From contig JAZNMP010000005.1 in the NCBI GenBank assembly GCA_045579705.1, positions 1-21,340 of the forward strand: 21,340 nucleotides of DNA, given 5' to 3'. This DNA comes from Lachnocurva sp045579705 (GTDB lineage: Bacteria; Bacillota; Clostridia; Lachnospirales; Lachnospiraceae). This document shows positions 14,070-21,340 of the stretch, in pieces. Each line of letters opens with the position of its first letter. The stretch's first letter is position 1. The notes beneath the pieces are model-generated. The model saw nothing but the letters and a program-made list of their open reading frames with translations. It did no database searches and was not told the DNA's origin. A program made the translations under genes and the position numbers.

Positions 14070-14097
14070 GAAAAAACTTTTTATTTAACTGGCTTTG

Positions 14098-14106
14098 TGG
14101 TATAAT
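14098..14106 (+). promoter_or_regulatory. Extended -10 promoter of the SCIFF operon
   Basis: TGG-TATAAT lies 35 bp before the SCIFF start, with no obvious -35. The Shine-Dalgarno is AAGGGAG (14129-14135), seven bases before ATG. Confidence 0.6.
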
Positions 14107-14141
14107 TTGCAGGAGTATTATTGATAGAAGGGAGCTTTATT

Positions 14142-14285
14142 ATGAAACATATTAAGACATTGAATACAAAGCGTCTTCAGAAAACAGTAAAGACTGGTGG
14201 TTGTGGTGAATGCCAGACATCATGTCAGTCAGCATGCAAGACATCTTGCACAGTTGGAAACCAGAGCTGTGAGCATAACGACTAA
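14142..14285 (+). CDS. scfA: SCIFF ranthipeptide precursor (six cysteines in forty-five)
   Basis: This 47-residue ribosomal peptide starts MKHIKTLNTKRLQKTVKTGG and has six cysteines at positions 21, 24, 28, 32, 36 and 43 with spacing C-x2-C-x3-C-x3-C-x3-C-x6-C. Sequence and spacing are those of SCIFF, a peptide found almost universally in Clostridia. Its maturase converts cysteines into thioether cross-links to neighbouring residues (known for the family, not shown here). The first 20 residues are the leader. It is too short for common ORF cut-offs but has a promoter, a strong ribosome binding site and its maturase next door. The final role of the peptide is unsettled; quorum-type signalling has been proposed for related ranthipeptides. 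Confidence 0.98.
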   Translation: MKHIKTLNTKRLQKTVKTGGCGECQTSCQSACKTSCTVGNQSCEHND

Positions 14286-14301
14286 TACTTAGACTAAAAA
14301 G

Positions 14302-14345
14302 AAGCCGCGAGTCACAGAGAATATCCTTTGTGATTCGTGGCTTTT
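14302..14345 (+). terminator. Attenuator-like hairpin between SCIFF and its maturase
   Basis: Arms 14302-14316 and 14329-14343 pair along 15 bp with two G-U pairs, followed by only a short TTTTG. Partial read-through would let the precursor be made in excess over the maturase. No separate promoter for the maturase was seen in 14346-14423. Confidence 0.75.
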
Positions 14346-14423
14346 GTTATGCTTTATAGGAGATGTTGGCCGAAAGGCGTTTTGTTGTAGAAGTTAGTAA
14401 TTTAGAGGTAATTTTTTAGTTTT

Positions 14424-15809
14424 ATGGTACATCAGTATAAAAATAATGGATATAACATCGTCCTGGACGTACAGAGTGGTGCGATTCATGTAGTTGACGA
14501 TGTGACGTATGATTTGATTGCAATCTTTGAAAACAATACTAAAGAGGATGTGGTTTCAAAGATTCACGATAAATATTCTGATATTGAAACATCTGAGATT
14601 GAAGAAATCTATGACGAAGTTCAGGAACTTGTAGATGCAGAAGTTCTGTTTACTCCAGATATTTATGAAGAGAAAATCGAAGACTTCTCAAAGAGAAGAC
14701 CTACAGTAGTAAAGGCTTTGTGTTTGCACATCGCTCATGACTGTAATCTTGCTTGTAAGTATTGTTTCGCTGACGAAGGAACTTACAATGGACAGAAGAG
14801 AGAGCTTATGCCTTTCGAAGTAGGAAAGCAGGCGCTCGACTTCCTTATCGAGAATTCAGGCAATCGTCAGAATCTCGAGGTAGACTTTTTCGGCGGTGAG
14901 CCGACACTAAACTGGCAGGTTGTAAAAGACCTCGTGGAGTACGGTCGTTCACGTGAAGCTGAGTCTGGAAAGAAGTTCAGATTTACACTTACTACAAATG
15001 GTATGCTCTTAAATGATGAGATGATGGAGTTTGCTAACAAGGAGATGTACAACGTAGTTCTCTCTGTAGACGGACGTCGTGAGATTCACAACCTTATGAG
15101 ACCTTCTCGTGGTGGACAGGATACTTACGACAGAATCATGCCTAAGTTCAAGAAATTCGCTGAGTCACGTAATCAGATGAATTATTATGTAAGAGGTACA
15201 TTTACTCGTAATAACCTGGATTTTGCTGAGGACGTAATAAGTCTCGCAAACGAAGGTTTTAAGCAGATTTCTGTAGAGCCTGTAGTGGCACCACCAGAAG
15301 CTGACTACTCTATTAGAGAAGAAGACGTTCCTGTTATTCTCGAGCAGTATGATAAGCTCGCAAAGGAAATGCTTCGCAGATATAAGACTGACGAAGACTT
15401 CAACTTCTTCCACTTTATGATCGATCTCGAAGGTGGCCCTTGTGTTTACAAGAGACTTTCAGGATGTGGTTCAGGAACGGAATATTTGGCTGTAACACCT
15501 CAGGGTGATTTGTATCCATGTCATCAGTTCGTAGGAAACGAAGAGTTCCTCATGGGAAATGTATGGGATGGTATCAAAAATACAGAACTTCAGGGCAAGT
15601 TCAAATGTGCAAATGTATATGCTAAACCAGAATGTAGGAATTGTTTTGCAAGGTTCTATTGTTCAGGTGGATGCCAGGCAAATGCATACAATTTCTCAGG
15701 AGATATCCTAGGAAATTACAGAATTGGATGCGAGCTTCAGAAGAAGCGTATCGAGTGTGCAATTATGCTTAAGGCAGCAGAGGAAGAGATTGACTCTGAA
15801 AGGGACTAA
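14424..15809 (+). CDS. scfB: SCIFF thioether-forming radical SAM maturase
   Basis: This 461-residue radical SAM/SPASM enzyme forms Cys thioether cross-links in SCIFF. Residues 1-90 form a RiPP-recognition region (VHQYKNNGYNIVLDVQSGAIHVVDDVTYDLI). The radical SAM cluster motif C-x3-C-x2-C is at Cys107, Cys111 and Cys114 (CNLACKYCFADEGTY), followed by VDFFGGEPTLNW. The SPASM region carries the auxiliary-cluster cysteines from CGSGTEYLAVTPQGDLYPC to CRNCFARFYCSGGC and a last IGCELQ. The start matches the family N-terminus, but its SD (GAGG, 14405-14408) is about 15 bases away, which predicts weak translation compared with the precursor. SecDF follows 28 bp later without a terminator. Confidence 0.97.
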   Translation: MVHQYKNNGYNIVLDVQSGAIHVVDDVTYDLIAIFENNTKEDVVSKIHDKYSDIETSEIEEIYDEVQELVDAEVLFTPDIYEEKIEDFSKRRPTVVKALCLHIAHDCNLACKYCFADEGTYNGQKRELMPFEVGKQALDFLIENSGNRQNLEVDFFGGEPTLNWQVVKDLVEYGRSREAESGKKFRFTLTTNGMLLNDEMMEFANKEMYNVVLSVDGRREIHNLMRPSRGGQDTYDRIMPKFKKFAESRNQMNYYVRGTFTRNNLDFAEDVISLANEGFKQISVEPVVAPPEADYSIREEDVPVILEQYDKLAKEMLRRYKTDEDFNFFHFMIDLEGGPCVYKRLSGCGSGTEYLAVTPQGDLYPCHQFVGNEEFLMGNVWDGIKNTELQGKFKCANVYAKPECRNCFARFYCSGGCQANAYNFSGDILGNYRIGCELQKKRIECAIMLKAAEEEIDSERD

Positions 15810-15837
15810 CAAATATAAAGGAGTAGAGGATTAGATT

Positions 15838-18159
15838 ATGAAACGCATGAAGAAAAAAACCGGGGTAACAGCCCTCGTACTATTGCTTGCGGCTGTGATT
15901 TTTTTCGGATGGTACACATTCGGAATTCTGAAGCGTACTATTGCAGGTGACAAGGACAGCGTTAAGCTCGGACTTGATCTGGCAGGTGGTGTGTCAATCA
16001 CATATGAAGTTGTAGGTGATACACCAACACAGACAGAATTAGATGATACGGTTACAAAGTTGAAGACACGTATCGAAAATGACTTGGGTAAAGAAAGTAC
16101 TACAGAAGCCAATGTTTACAAGGTTGGTGATAGAAGAGTTGCAGTAGAAATTCCTGGTGTAAAGGATGCAAATGCACTTCTCGAGCAGCTCGGTACTCCA
16201 GGTAATCTGTACTTCATTAGTGCAACAGGCAAAGATGGTAGTGCAAACTATGAAATGGGAAATGATGGTGAGTATAAACTCGCTGCAGGAAAGACTATCG
16301 ATTCTTTGAAAAAAGATGGATCAATCATCCTGACAGGCTCTAGTGTAAAGACTGCTGAAGGCGGATATACTAACGATCAGACTACTGGAAATCAGAGCCC
16401 TGTAGTTCAGTTGACTCTTAATAAAAAAGGAACTAAAGCTTTTGCTGATGCCACTACAAAGGCAGTTGGAAGCACTATCGGAATCTATTACGATGGAAAG
16501 TTCCTAAGTGTGCCTAGAGTAAATGAGGCTATCACAGGTGGTCAGTGCGAAATCACAGGTATGAAGGATATCGATGAAGCTAAATCACTTGCTTCATATA
16601 TTCGTATCGGTGGACTTGATATTCAGATTAAAGAGCTTCAGTCAGAAGTAGTAGGAGCTTCACTTGGTACAGACGCTCTGTCAACTAGTTTATTTGCAGC
16701 AGGAATCGGTCTCTGCATAGTTATCGTATTCATGCTCATCATGTATAGAATCTTAGGACTGGCAGCAGATTTAGCTTTGATTCTATATACAGAATTAATC
16801 GTATGTGTTCTCTACTGGTTTGGTATCACACTTACACTTCCTGGTGTAGCGGGTATCATCCTCGGTATCGGTATGGCAGTTGATGCAAATGTTATCATCT
16901 TCTCACGTATTAAAGAGGAAATCGGTGTAGGACATTCAGTTGCTTCTTCTATCGATGCAGGATTTAATAAGGCTATGTCAGCTATCCTCGATGGAAACGT
17001 AACTACACTAATCGCTGCAGCAGTACTTGGCGTAATCGGTACTGGTACAGTAAAGGGATTCGCAATCACACTTGCTATTGGTGTAATCCTCTCACTGTTC
17101 TCAGCAGTACTTATTTCTAAGTTGCTCGTTCGTTCACTGTTTGCTGTTGGTGTTAAGAATGAAAAAGCCTATGGACAGACTGTACATGATAAGCAGCTTA
17201 AGTTTGTGAGCAAAACAGTTGTATTTTTTGCAATCTCATGTATCATCATCGCAGTTGGTATCGGAGCTATGATCGTAAATGGTGCTTCTGGAAAGAAACC
17301 ACTTGCATATAGCTTGGAATTTGCCGGTGGTACAGCTACTACTGTAAAGATGAACAAAAACTACACAGTAGATGAGATTAACAAAGAAATCGTACCAGTA
17401 GTTGCAAAGACTATCGGTTCAAATGATATTCAGACACAGGCTGTAGATCAGGATTCAAGTGTTGTTATTAAAACACAGACATTGTCATTAAAGCAGCGTG
17501 AGAAGCTGAATTCTGCATTAGAGAAGAGCTTCGGCGTTAAAGAGAAAAATATTTCCAGCAGAAATATTTCTGCTATGATCGGTAGAGAGATGAGACAGAA
17601 CTCTACTATCGCGGTAATTGTAGCTGTATTCTTTATGCTTATATATATCTGGTTCAGATTTAAAGATATCAGATTCGGTTCCTCAGCTATTATCGCTTTA
17701 GCACATGATGTACTCGTTACTATCACAGTTTATGCAGTACTTCGTCTCTCTGTAGGTAGTGCATTTATCGCTTGCGTTCTGACTATCATCGGTTATTCAG
17801 TAAACGATACTATCGTTATCTTTGATAGAATCCGTGAGAATCTCGCAGATCTACCAAAAGGAAAGAAGAAAGATTATGAAGCACTTTCAAATCTTTCTGA
17901 TAAATCCATTACAGAAACTGTTTCGAGATCAGTTTCTACATCATTTACAACTGCTGTAATGGTACTCATGCTTCTAATCTTGGGTGTATCAACTATTAAA
18001 GAGTTCGCACTTCCACTTCTCGTAGGTGTGCTTTGCGGTACTTATTCATCTATTTGCATCGCTACTGAGCTTTGGCTTCTCATGCATAAAAAAGATGCAA
18101 AAGAATTTGAAGGAACAAAGATTACATCAAAGAAATCAAAAGCTGGATTTGAAATGTAA
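15838..18159 (+). CDS. secDF: SecDF fusion, protein export subunit
   Basis: This 773-residue membrane protein combines SecD (residues about 1-440) and SecF (about 455-773). Each half has one N-terminal helix, a large extracytoplasmic domain and five further helices. It assists SecYEG translocation using the proton gradient. Seen motifs are KLGLDLAGGVSITYEV and GTPGNLYFIS in the first SecD domain, AGIILGIGMAVDANVIIFSRIKEE in SecD helix 4, EFAGGTATTV at the start of SecF, and TIIGYSVNDTIVIFDRIREN near its end. SD elements AAGGAG and GAGGA lie 5' of ATG 15838. Its position right after the SCIFF genes is common in Clostridia and suggests shared transcription. SerRS follows 20 bp later. Confidence 0.97.
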   Translation: MKRMKKKTGVTALVLLLAAVIFFGWYTFGILKRTIAGDKDSVKLGLDLAGGVSITYEVVGDTPTQTELDDTVTKLKTRIENDLGKESTTEANVYKVGDRRVAVEIPGVKDANALLEQLGTPGNLYFISATGKDGSANYEMGNDGEYKLAAGKTIDSLKKDGSIILTGSSVKTAEGGYTNDQTTGNQSPVVQLTLNKKGTKAFADATTKAVGSTIGIYYDGKFLSVPRVNEAITGGQCEITGMKDIDEAKSLASYIRIGGLDIQIKELQSEVVGASLGTDALSTSLFAAGIGLCIVIVFMLIMYRILGLAADLALILYTELIVCVLYWFGITLTLPGVAGIILGIGMAVDANVIIFSRIKEEIGVGHSVASSIDAGFNKAMSAILDGNVTTLIAAAVLGVIGTGTVKGFAITLAIGVILSLFSAVLISKLLVRSLFAVGVKNEKAYGQTVHDKQLKFVSKTVVFFAISCIIIAVGIGAMIVNGASGKKPLAYSLEFAGGTATTVKMNKNYTVDEINKEIVPVVAKTIGSNDIQTQAVDQDSSVVIKTQTLSLKQREKLNSALEKSFGVKEKNISSRNISAMIGREMRQNSTIAVIVAVFFMLIYIWFRFKDIRFGSSAIIALAHDVLVTITVYAVLRLSVGSAFIACVLTIIGYSVNDTIVIFDRIRENLADLPKGKKKDYEALSNLSDKSITETVSRSVSTSFTTAVMVLMLLILGVSTIKEFALPLLVGVLCGTYSSICIATELWLLMHKKDAKEFEGTKITSKKSKAGFEM

Positions 18160-18179
18160 TTTATTATTTGGAGGATATC

Positions 18180-19469
18180 ATGATAGATATTAAAGTACTC
18201 AGAGAGAATCCTGAGGCAGTTAAAGAAAATATCAAGAAGAAATTTCAGGATCAGAAGCTTCCTCTCGTAGACGAAGTTATCGAATATGATGAAAGACTTC
18301 GCGCTGCTAAGCAGGAGGGTGATGACCTTCGTGCTGAGAAGAATGCTGTTTCAAAACAGATTGGTGCTCTAATGCAGCAGGGAAAGAAAGATGAAGCGAA
18401 TGAAGTTAAGGCAAAGGTTTCTGAAATCTCAGCTCGAATCAAAGAGCTTGAAGAGGAAGAAGCAAAATGCGAAGAAGAAGTTAGAACACGTATGCTTCGT
18501 ATCCCTAACTTTATCGATCCATCCGTTCCTATCGGAGAAGATGATTCAAAGAACGTCGAAATTGAGAAATTCGGTGAGCCGGTTGTTCCTGATTTTGAAG
18601 TTCCATATCATACAGAAATCATGGAGAGATTTGACGGAATCGACATGGATGCTGCAGGTAAGGTAGCAGGAAACGGTTTCTATTATCTCATGGGGGATAT
18701 CGCCAGACTTCATTCTGCAGTACTTTCATATGCTAGAGATTTCATGATTAACAAGGGATTTACATACGTAATCCCTCCATATATGATTCATGGCGCCGTA
18801 GTAAATGGTGTTATGTCATTTGATGAGATGGAAGCTATGATGTACAAGATTGAGGGCGAAGATCTCTATCTCATCGGTACATCAGAACATTCTATGATCG
18901 GTAAGTTTATCGATACTATTAACGATGCAGACAGCATGCCATATACATACACAAGTTATTCACCATGTTTCCGTAAGGAAAAGGGTGCTCACGGTATTGA
19001 GGAACGTGGTGTTTATAGAATTCACCAGTTCGAGAAGCAGGAGATGATCGTAGTTTGTGAGCCAGAAGAAGCTTGGGATTGGTATAACAAGCTTTGGTCA
19101 TATACTGTAGAACTCTTTAGATCACTCGACGTTCCTGTTCGTACACTAGAGTGCTGTTCTGGAGATTTGGCTGACCTTAAAGTTAAGTCATGTGACGTAG
19201 AAGCTTGGTCACCACGTCAGAAGAAGTACTTCGAAGTTGGTTCATGTTCTAACCTTGGTGATGCTCAGGCTAGACGTCTTAAGATTAGAGTTCGTGATAA
19301 AGAAGGAAATAAGCATTTTGCAAATACGCTTAATAATACAGTAGTTGCGCCACCTAGAATGCTTATCGCTTTCCTTGAGAACAACTTAAATGCAGATGGA
19401 TCAGTTAATATTCCAGTTGCACTTCGTCCATATATGGGCGGTGTTGAGAAACTCGTTCCAAAGCATTAA
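18180..19469 (+). CDS. serS: Seryl-tRNA synthetase
   Basis: This 429-residue class II aminoacyl-tRNA synthetase charges tRNA-Ser. Residues 1-110 form the antiparallel coiled-coil arm that grips the long variable arm of tRNA-Ser. Motif 2 is FRKEKGAHGIEERGVYRIHQF, and motif 3 lies near the C-terminus in NTVVAPPRMLIAFLENN. The start is ATG 18180, five bases after GGAGG; the in-frame TTG at 18168 is part of the SD context and is rejected. The motif-3 approach reads TLNNTVVAPPRML rather than the more usual bacterial T/A-x-N-G-S-x-L-A-x-x-R. No T-box precedes it, and it appears to be the last gene of the transcript that begins at SCIFF. Confidence 0.97.
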   Translation: MIDIKVLRENPEAVKENIKKKFQDQKLPLVDEVIEYDERLRAAKQEGDDLRAEKNAVSKQIGALMQQGKKDEANEVKAKVSEISARIKELEEEEAKCEEEVRTRMLRIPNFIDPSVPIGEDDSKNVEIEKFGEPVVPDFEVPYHTEIMERFDGIDMDAAGKVAGNGFYYLMGDIARLHSAVLSYARDFMINKGFTYVIPPYMIHGAVVNGVMSFDEMEAMMYKIEGEDLYLIGTSEHSMIGKFIDTINDADSMPYTYTSYSPCFRKEKGAHGIEERGVYRIHQFEKQEMIVVCEPEEAWDWYNKLWSYTVELFRSLDVPVRTLECCSGDLADLKVKSCDVEAWSPRQKKYFEVGSCSNLGDAQARRLKIRVRDKEGNKHFANTLNNTVVAPPRMLIAFLENNLNADGSVNIPVALRPYMGGVEKLVPKH

Positions 19470-19479
19470 TTAGAAATTT

Positions 19480-19513
19480 ACTCAGGTTCGATGCGTTCGA
19501 ACCTGAGTTTTTT
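19480..19513 (+). terminator. Rho-independent terminator after serS
   Basis: A perfect 12-bp stem (19480-19491 with 19497-19508, ACTCAGGTTCGA) has a five-base loop and six T. Confidence 0.93.
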
Positions 19514-19540
19514 AGTATTTAATAGAAGAGGAAACAGATT

Positions 19541-20044
19541 ATGACTAGTTTGAAGAACAAAATCGGATTTAGAGTGTTTGCTATACTTTCACTTGCTATG
19601 ATGTGTTTTATATTCTACATGTCGAGTCAGAATGGGGCGGAATCCGAGAACTCAAGCCATTGGATGGGAAGATTAGTGGCTGAGCACGTCGTTCCGGGGT
19701 ATCAGGATATGTCTGAGAAGCGACAGGAGAAGTTAGTATTAGAACTGGACCATCCGATTAGAAAAGGGGCTCATATGACGGAATACGGCGTCCTGGTGCT
19801 ATTACTACTCGGTGCAGTTGCTAACTATCATAAAGACAGATTTGCTCTGGTTCCAAAGAATGCAAAGGTGGACTATTTTGTTGCCTTTATCCTTACAGCA
19901 CTCTATGCAGCGTCTGATGAATTTCATCAGACTTTTGTTTCTGGAAGGTCGGGCCAGCCATTAGATGTATTGATAGATTCGTTTGGTGCGATTATTTTTT
20001 TGATTATCTGTTATATGATTGCCAGTTTTGTTAATAAGCGGTAA
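19541..20044 (+). CDS. VanZ-like family membrane protein
   Basis: This 167-residue protein has about four membrane helices. VanZ-family signatures are FYMSSQNG after helix 1, HPIRKGAHMTEYGVL before helix 2, and YAASDEFHQTFVSGRSGQPLDVLIDSFGA before the last helix. VanZ itself raises teicoplanin resistance; most family members, including stand-alone ones such as this, have no demonstrated role, and resistance should not be assumed. GAGGAA precedes ATG 19541. It lies just after the serS terminator with only a short gap for a promoter, and none is obvious. Confidence 0.92.
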   Translation: MTSLKNKIGFRVFAILSLAMMCFIFYMSSQNGAESENSSHWMGRLVAEHVVPGYQDMSEKRQEKLVLELDHPIRKGAHMTEYGVLVLLLLGAVANYHKDRFALVPKNAKVDYFVAFILTALYAASDEFHQTFVSGRSGQPLDVLIDSFGAIIFLIICYMIASFVNKR

Positions 20045-20081
20045 GGTGGTGTTAGTTTAAAGTTTTGTTAAGGGGGGGCTT

Positions 20082-20531
20082 ATGAGATACAGAAAATTTT
20101 TTTATGCATTACTTGCAATAATTATGTTTGTTGCGATTTTTAAAGCATATGATATTTATAAGTATAATAAGTGGAAGCTGGACTATTTGAATGAAAAACT
20201 GTGTATTACAGCAGATGAAAAAGATATTAAGTCTTTTTCTTCTACTAAGGTAACATTGGCTGGAGATCCAACTTATATTTATATTCTAAATTCGAGTAAG
20301 TTCAATTTTAAAAAATATGATTTTGAGGCAAAGAAGAATGAATGGATAACTTGGGATTATCTTCAACAGGTTGTAGATGAATGTGTTGAAGATGATAAAG
20401 TTGAACTTGATGTAAATGAATTTAAAAAAGACGAATTTGAGTTTGGATTTCTTCAGCGTGGATCTGCGTTTAATTATGTATTTCATAAGAAGGGAACGTC
20501 TGAGTATATAGTTATTAATTGTAATATTTAG
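20082..20531 (+). CDS. Membrane-anchored or secreted protein of unknown function
   Basis: This 149-residue protein was not recognised. It has a basic start, one hydrophobic helix at residues 6-24, and then a lysine- and acid-rich extracytoplasmic part with many aromatic residues (YIYILNSSKFNFKKYDF, EFGFLQRGSAFNYVFHKKG). A very strong SD, AAGGGGGGG, sits close to ATG 20082. The region is visibly richer in A and T than the genes to the left, and codons favour A/T endings, so it may be a recent or lineage-specific gene. It is 37 bp after the VanZ-like gene and could be co-transcribed. An imperfect hairpin around 20543-20580 may terminate it, but it has no T-tract. Confidence 0.7.
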   Translation: MRYRKFFYALLAIIMFVAIFKAYDIYKYNKWKLDYLNEKLCITADEKDIKSFSSTKVTLAGDPTYIYILNSSKFNFKKYDFEAKKNEWITWDYLQQVVDECVEDDKVELDVNEFKKDEFEFGFLQRGSAFNYVFHKKGTSEYIVINCNI

Positions 20532-20657
20532 TTTGATATAAAGATGGGTGCCTATTTGTTTTTTTAAACAGGTGGCATCCATTTTATAATTAATGTAAGT
20601 TCATAAGAAAATATAGATATTGTAAATGCAATTTGATTGGCATATACTAAATATAGT

Positions 20658-20682
20658 AGATTGGTTATCAATCTGTTAAAAT
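20658..20682 (+). promoter_or_regulatory. Extended -10 promoter with an inverted repeat upstream
   Basis: TGT-TAAAAT (20674-20682) is preceded by AGATTG-GTTAT-CAATCT (20658-20674), a 6-bp inverted repeat where a -35 and spacer would be. That could be a regulator site. The start codon is 60 bp downstream. Confidence 0.45.
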
Positions 20683-20741
20683 AAAGAGGTCAGTAGCTGA
20701 ACGATTTAAATAATGGGGTAAATAAGAGGAGGAATAAAGTG

Positions 20742-21340
20742 ATGAACAAAAAATTCAGGTGTTTAAGAAAGAAATTAGGACTATTATTAATCGGATGCAT
20801 GGTAATGATATGCAGTTTGATTCCAAGCAAAGTTACGGTTCATGCTGAAGAAAGTGACTTAAGACTTTTTGAGAAATCAGAATCTTTGAGCAAGGCAAAT
20901 TCATACCACATGTATTCTGCTTTACTATATACTGGCGATTATTTACAGGCTAAACTGGTTTGTCCGCAGGATAAAGATGCTGATTTTGATTTGTTGTTAT
21001 GTGATGAAAAGATGAATATTGTAAAGACTTCATCATATGGAACTTACATGCATAATAACAAAACTGAAGATGAAAATTTGGGATATAAATCGGATAAGAA
21101 GCAGCAGATGTATATTGTAGTTTACTGTTCAAGTATAGGTCAGAATGCGGGTAAGTATACTCTTACGTATAGCATGACGAAGAATGGTGATGAAAATGAA
21201 ATAAACGATAACGCGAGTGAAGCTAAAAGTTTTGAATTAGGAACAGAAACAATTGTTAAAAACGGAACTATAGATTCACCGGCGGATGTAGATTGGTATA
21301 AAATTGTAGTACCTAAGAATTATAGTTATGATATGGTTGG
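20742..21340 (+). CDS. Secreted PPC-like domain protein, 5' part only
   Basis: The open frame runs off the right edge; 199 complete codons are visible. AGAGGAGG precedes ATG 20742 by nine bases; an in-frame GTG lies one codon earlier. Residues 1-35 form a signal peptide (basic RCLRKKLG, hydrophobic core, likely cut after VHA). The mature part begins with a beta-sandwich-like unit (SYHMYSALLYTGDYLQAKLVCPQDKDADFDLLLCDE...YIVVYCSS...GKYTLTYSM). A second then starts with NDNASEAKSFELGTETIVKNGTIDSPADVDWYKIVVP. Both look like bacterial pre-peptidase C-terminal (PPC-type) domains found in secreted proteases and surface proteins. No catalytic domain is visible yet, so the overall role is open. Confidence 0.75.
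   Translation, partial: MNKKFRCLRKKLGLLLIGCMVMICSLIPSKVTVHAEESDLRLFEKSESLSKANSYHMYSALLYTGDYLQAKLVCPQDKDADFDLLLCDEKMNIVKTSSYGTYMHNNKTEDENLGYKSDKKQQMYIVVYCSSIGQNAGKYTLTYSMTKNGDENEINDNASEAKSFELGTETIVKNGTIDSPADVDWYKIVVPKNYSYDMV

Noticed and set aside
18160..18179. T-box leader before serS
   Set aside because: Only 20 bp separate secDF from serS; there is no room for a T-box and no such motif.
19541..20044. Glycopeptide resistance gene
   Set aside because: VanZ-like proteins are common outside resistance clusters, and no vanR/S/H/A/X-type neighbour is present.

Overview
The window looks like a chromosome segment of a motile, anaerobic, low-GC Gram-positive bacterium of the class Clostridia, most likely Lachnospiraceae or a close relative. 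The support is the SCIFF peptide with its radical-SAM maturase, a sigma-D-type flagellin gene, an FMN riboswitch in front of an ECF riboflavin importer, the ispE-gntR-DUF1934 gene order, SecD and SecF fused in one chain, and AGGAGG-type ribosome binding sites throughout. No phage, plasmid, insertion-sequence or defence genes were recognised. The family placement is inference; no database was searched.

Layout. 1-620 has no credible gene except the first bases of a leftward gene at position 4. It holds terminators, one copy of a structured dispersed repeat (238-480) and an 83-nt near-continuous hairpin (505-587). 624-1142 (-) is an ECF-transporter S component behind a roughly 245-nt structured leader that ends in a terminator-like hairpin containing the Shine-Dalgarno. 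1537-2580 is an SseB-like protein. 2724-3221 is a DUF2798 membrane protein, also behind an SD-sequestering hairpin. 3356-6775 carries an MFS transporter, a YitT/DUF2179 protein and a membrane diguanylate cyclase. 7020-8501 is flagellin, with a sigma-D-like promoter and a leader resembling CsrA-controlled hag leaders. 8627-9346 is an FMN riboswitch plus ribU. 9471-11506 is ispE, a GntR/FCD regulator and a DUF1934 protein.

11507-12180 is the most unusual stretch. Fourteen heptamers (GGTGTGA alternating with its reverse complement) recur every 26-27 bp, and the array abuts a second copy of the dispersed repeat. A shared bidirectional terminator follows, then a leftward conserved membrane-anchored protein (12227-12727). 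Rightward come a trigger-factor-like FKBP lipoprotein, the SCIFF precursor, its maturase, SecDF and SerRS. A VanZ-like protein, an unknown membrane-anchored protein and the 5' part of a secreted PPC-like protein (running off the right edge) close the window.

How it fits together. Much of the window is housekeeping: isoprenoid precursor synthesis, protein export and folding, seryl-tRNA charging, vitamin uptake. SCIFF maturation and secDF are adjacent and probably co-transcribed, which fits a modified peptide linked to export. Several genes appear to be controlled at the leader-RNA level (ECF S component, DUF2798, flagellin, ribU). The best candidates for something undescribed are the alternating-heptamer array, the dispersed structured repeat, and the ECF S-component leader, which has riboswitch-like architecture but matches no class I recognise.
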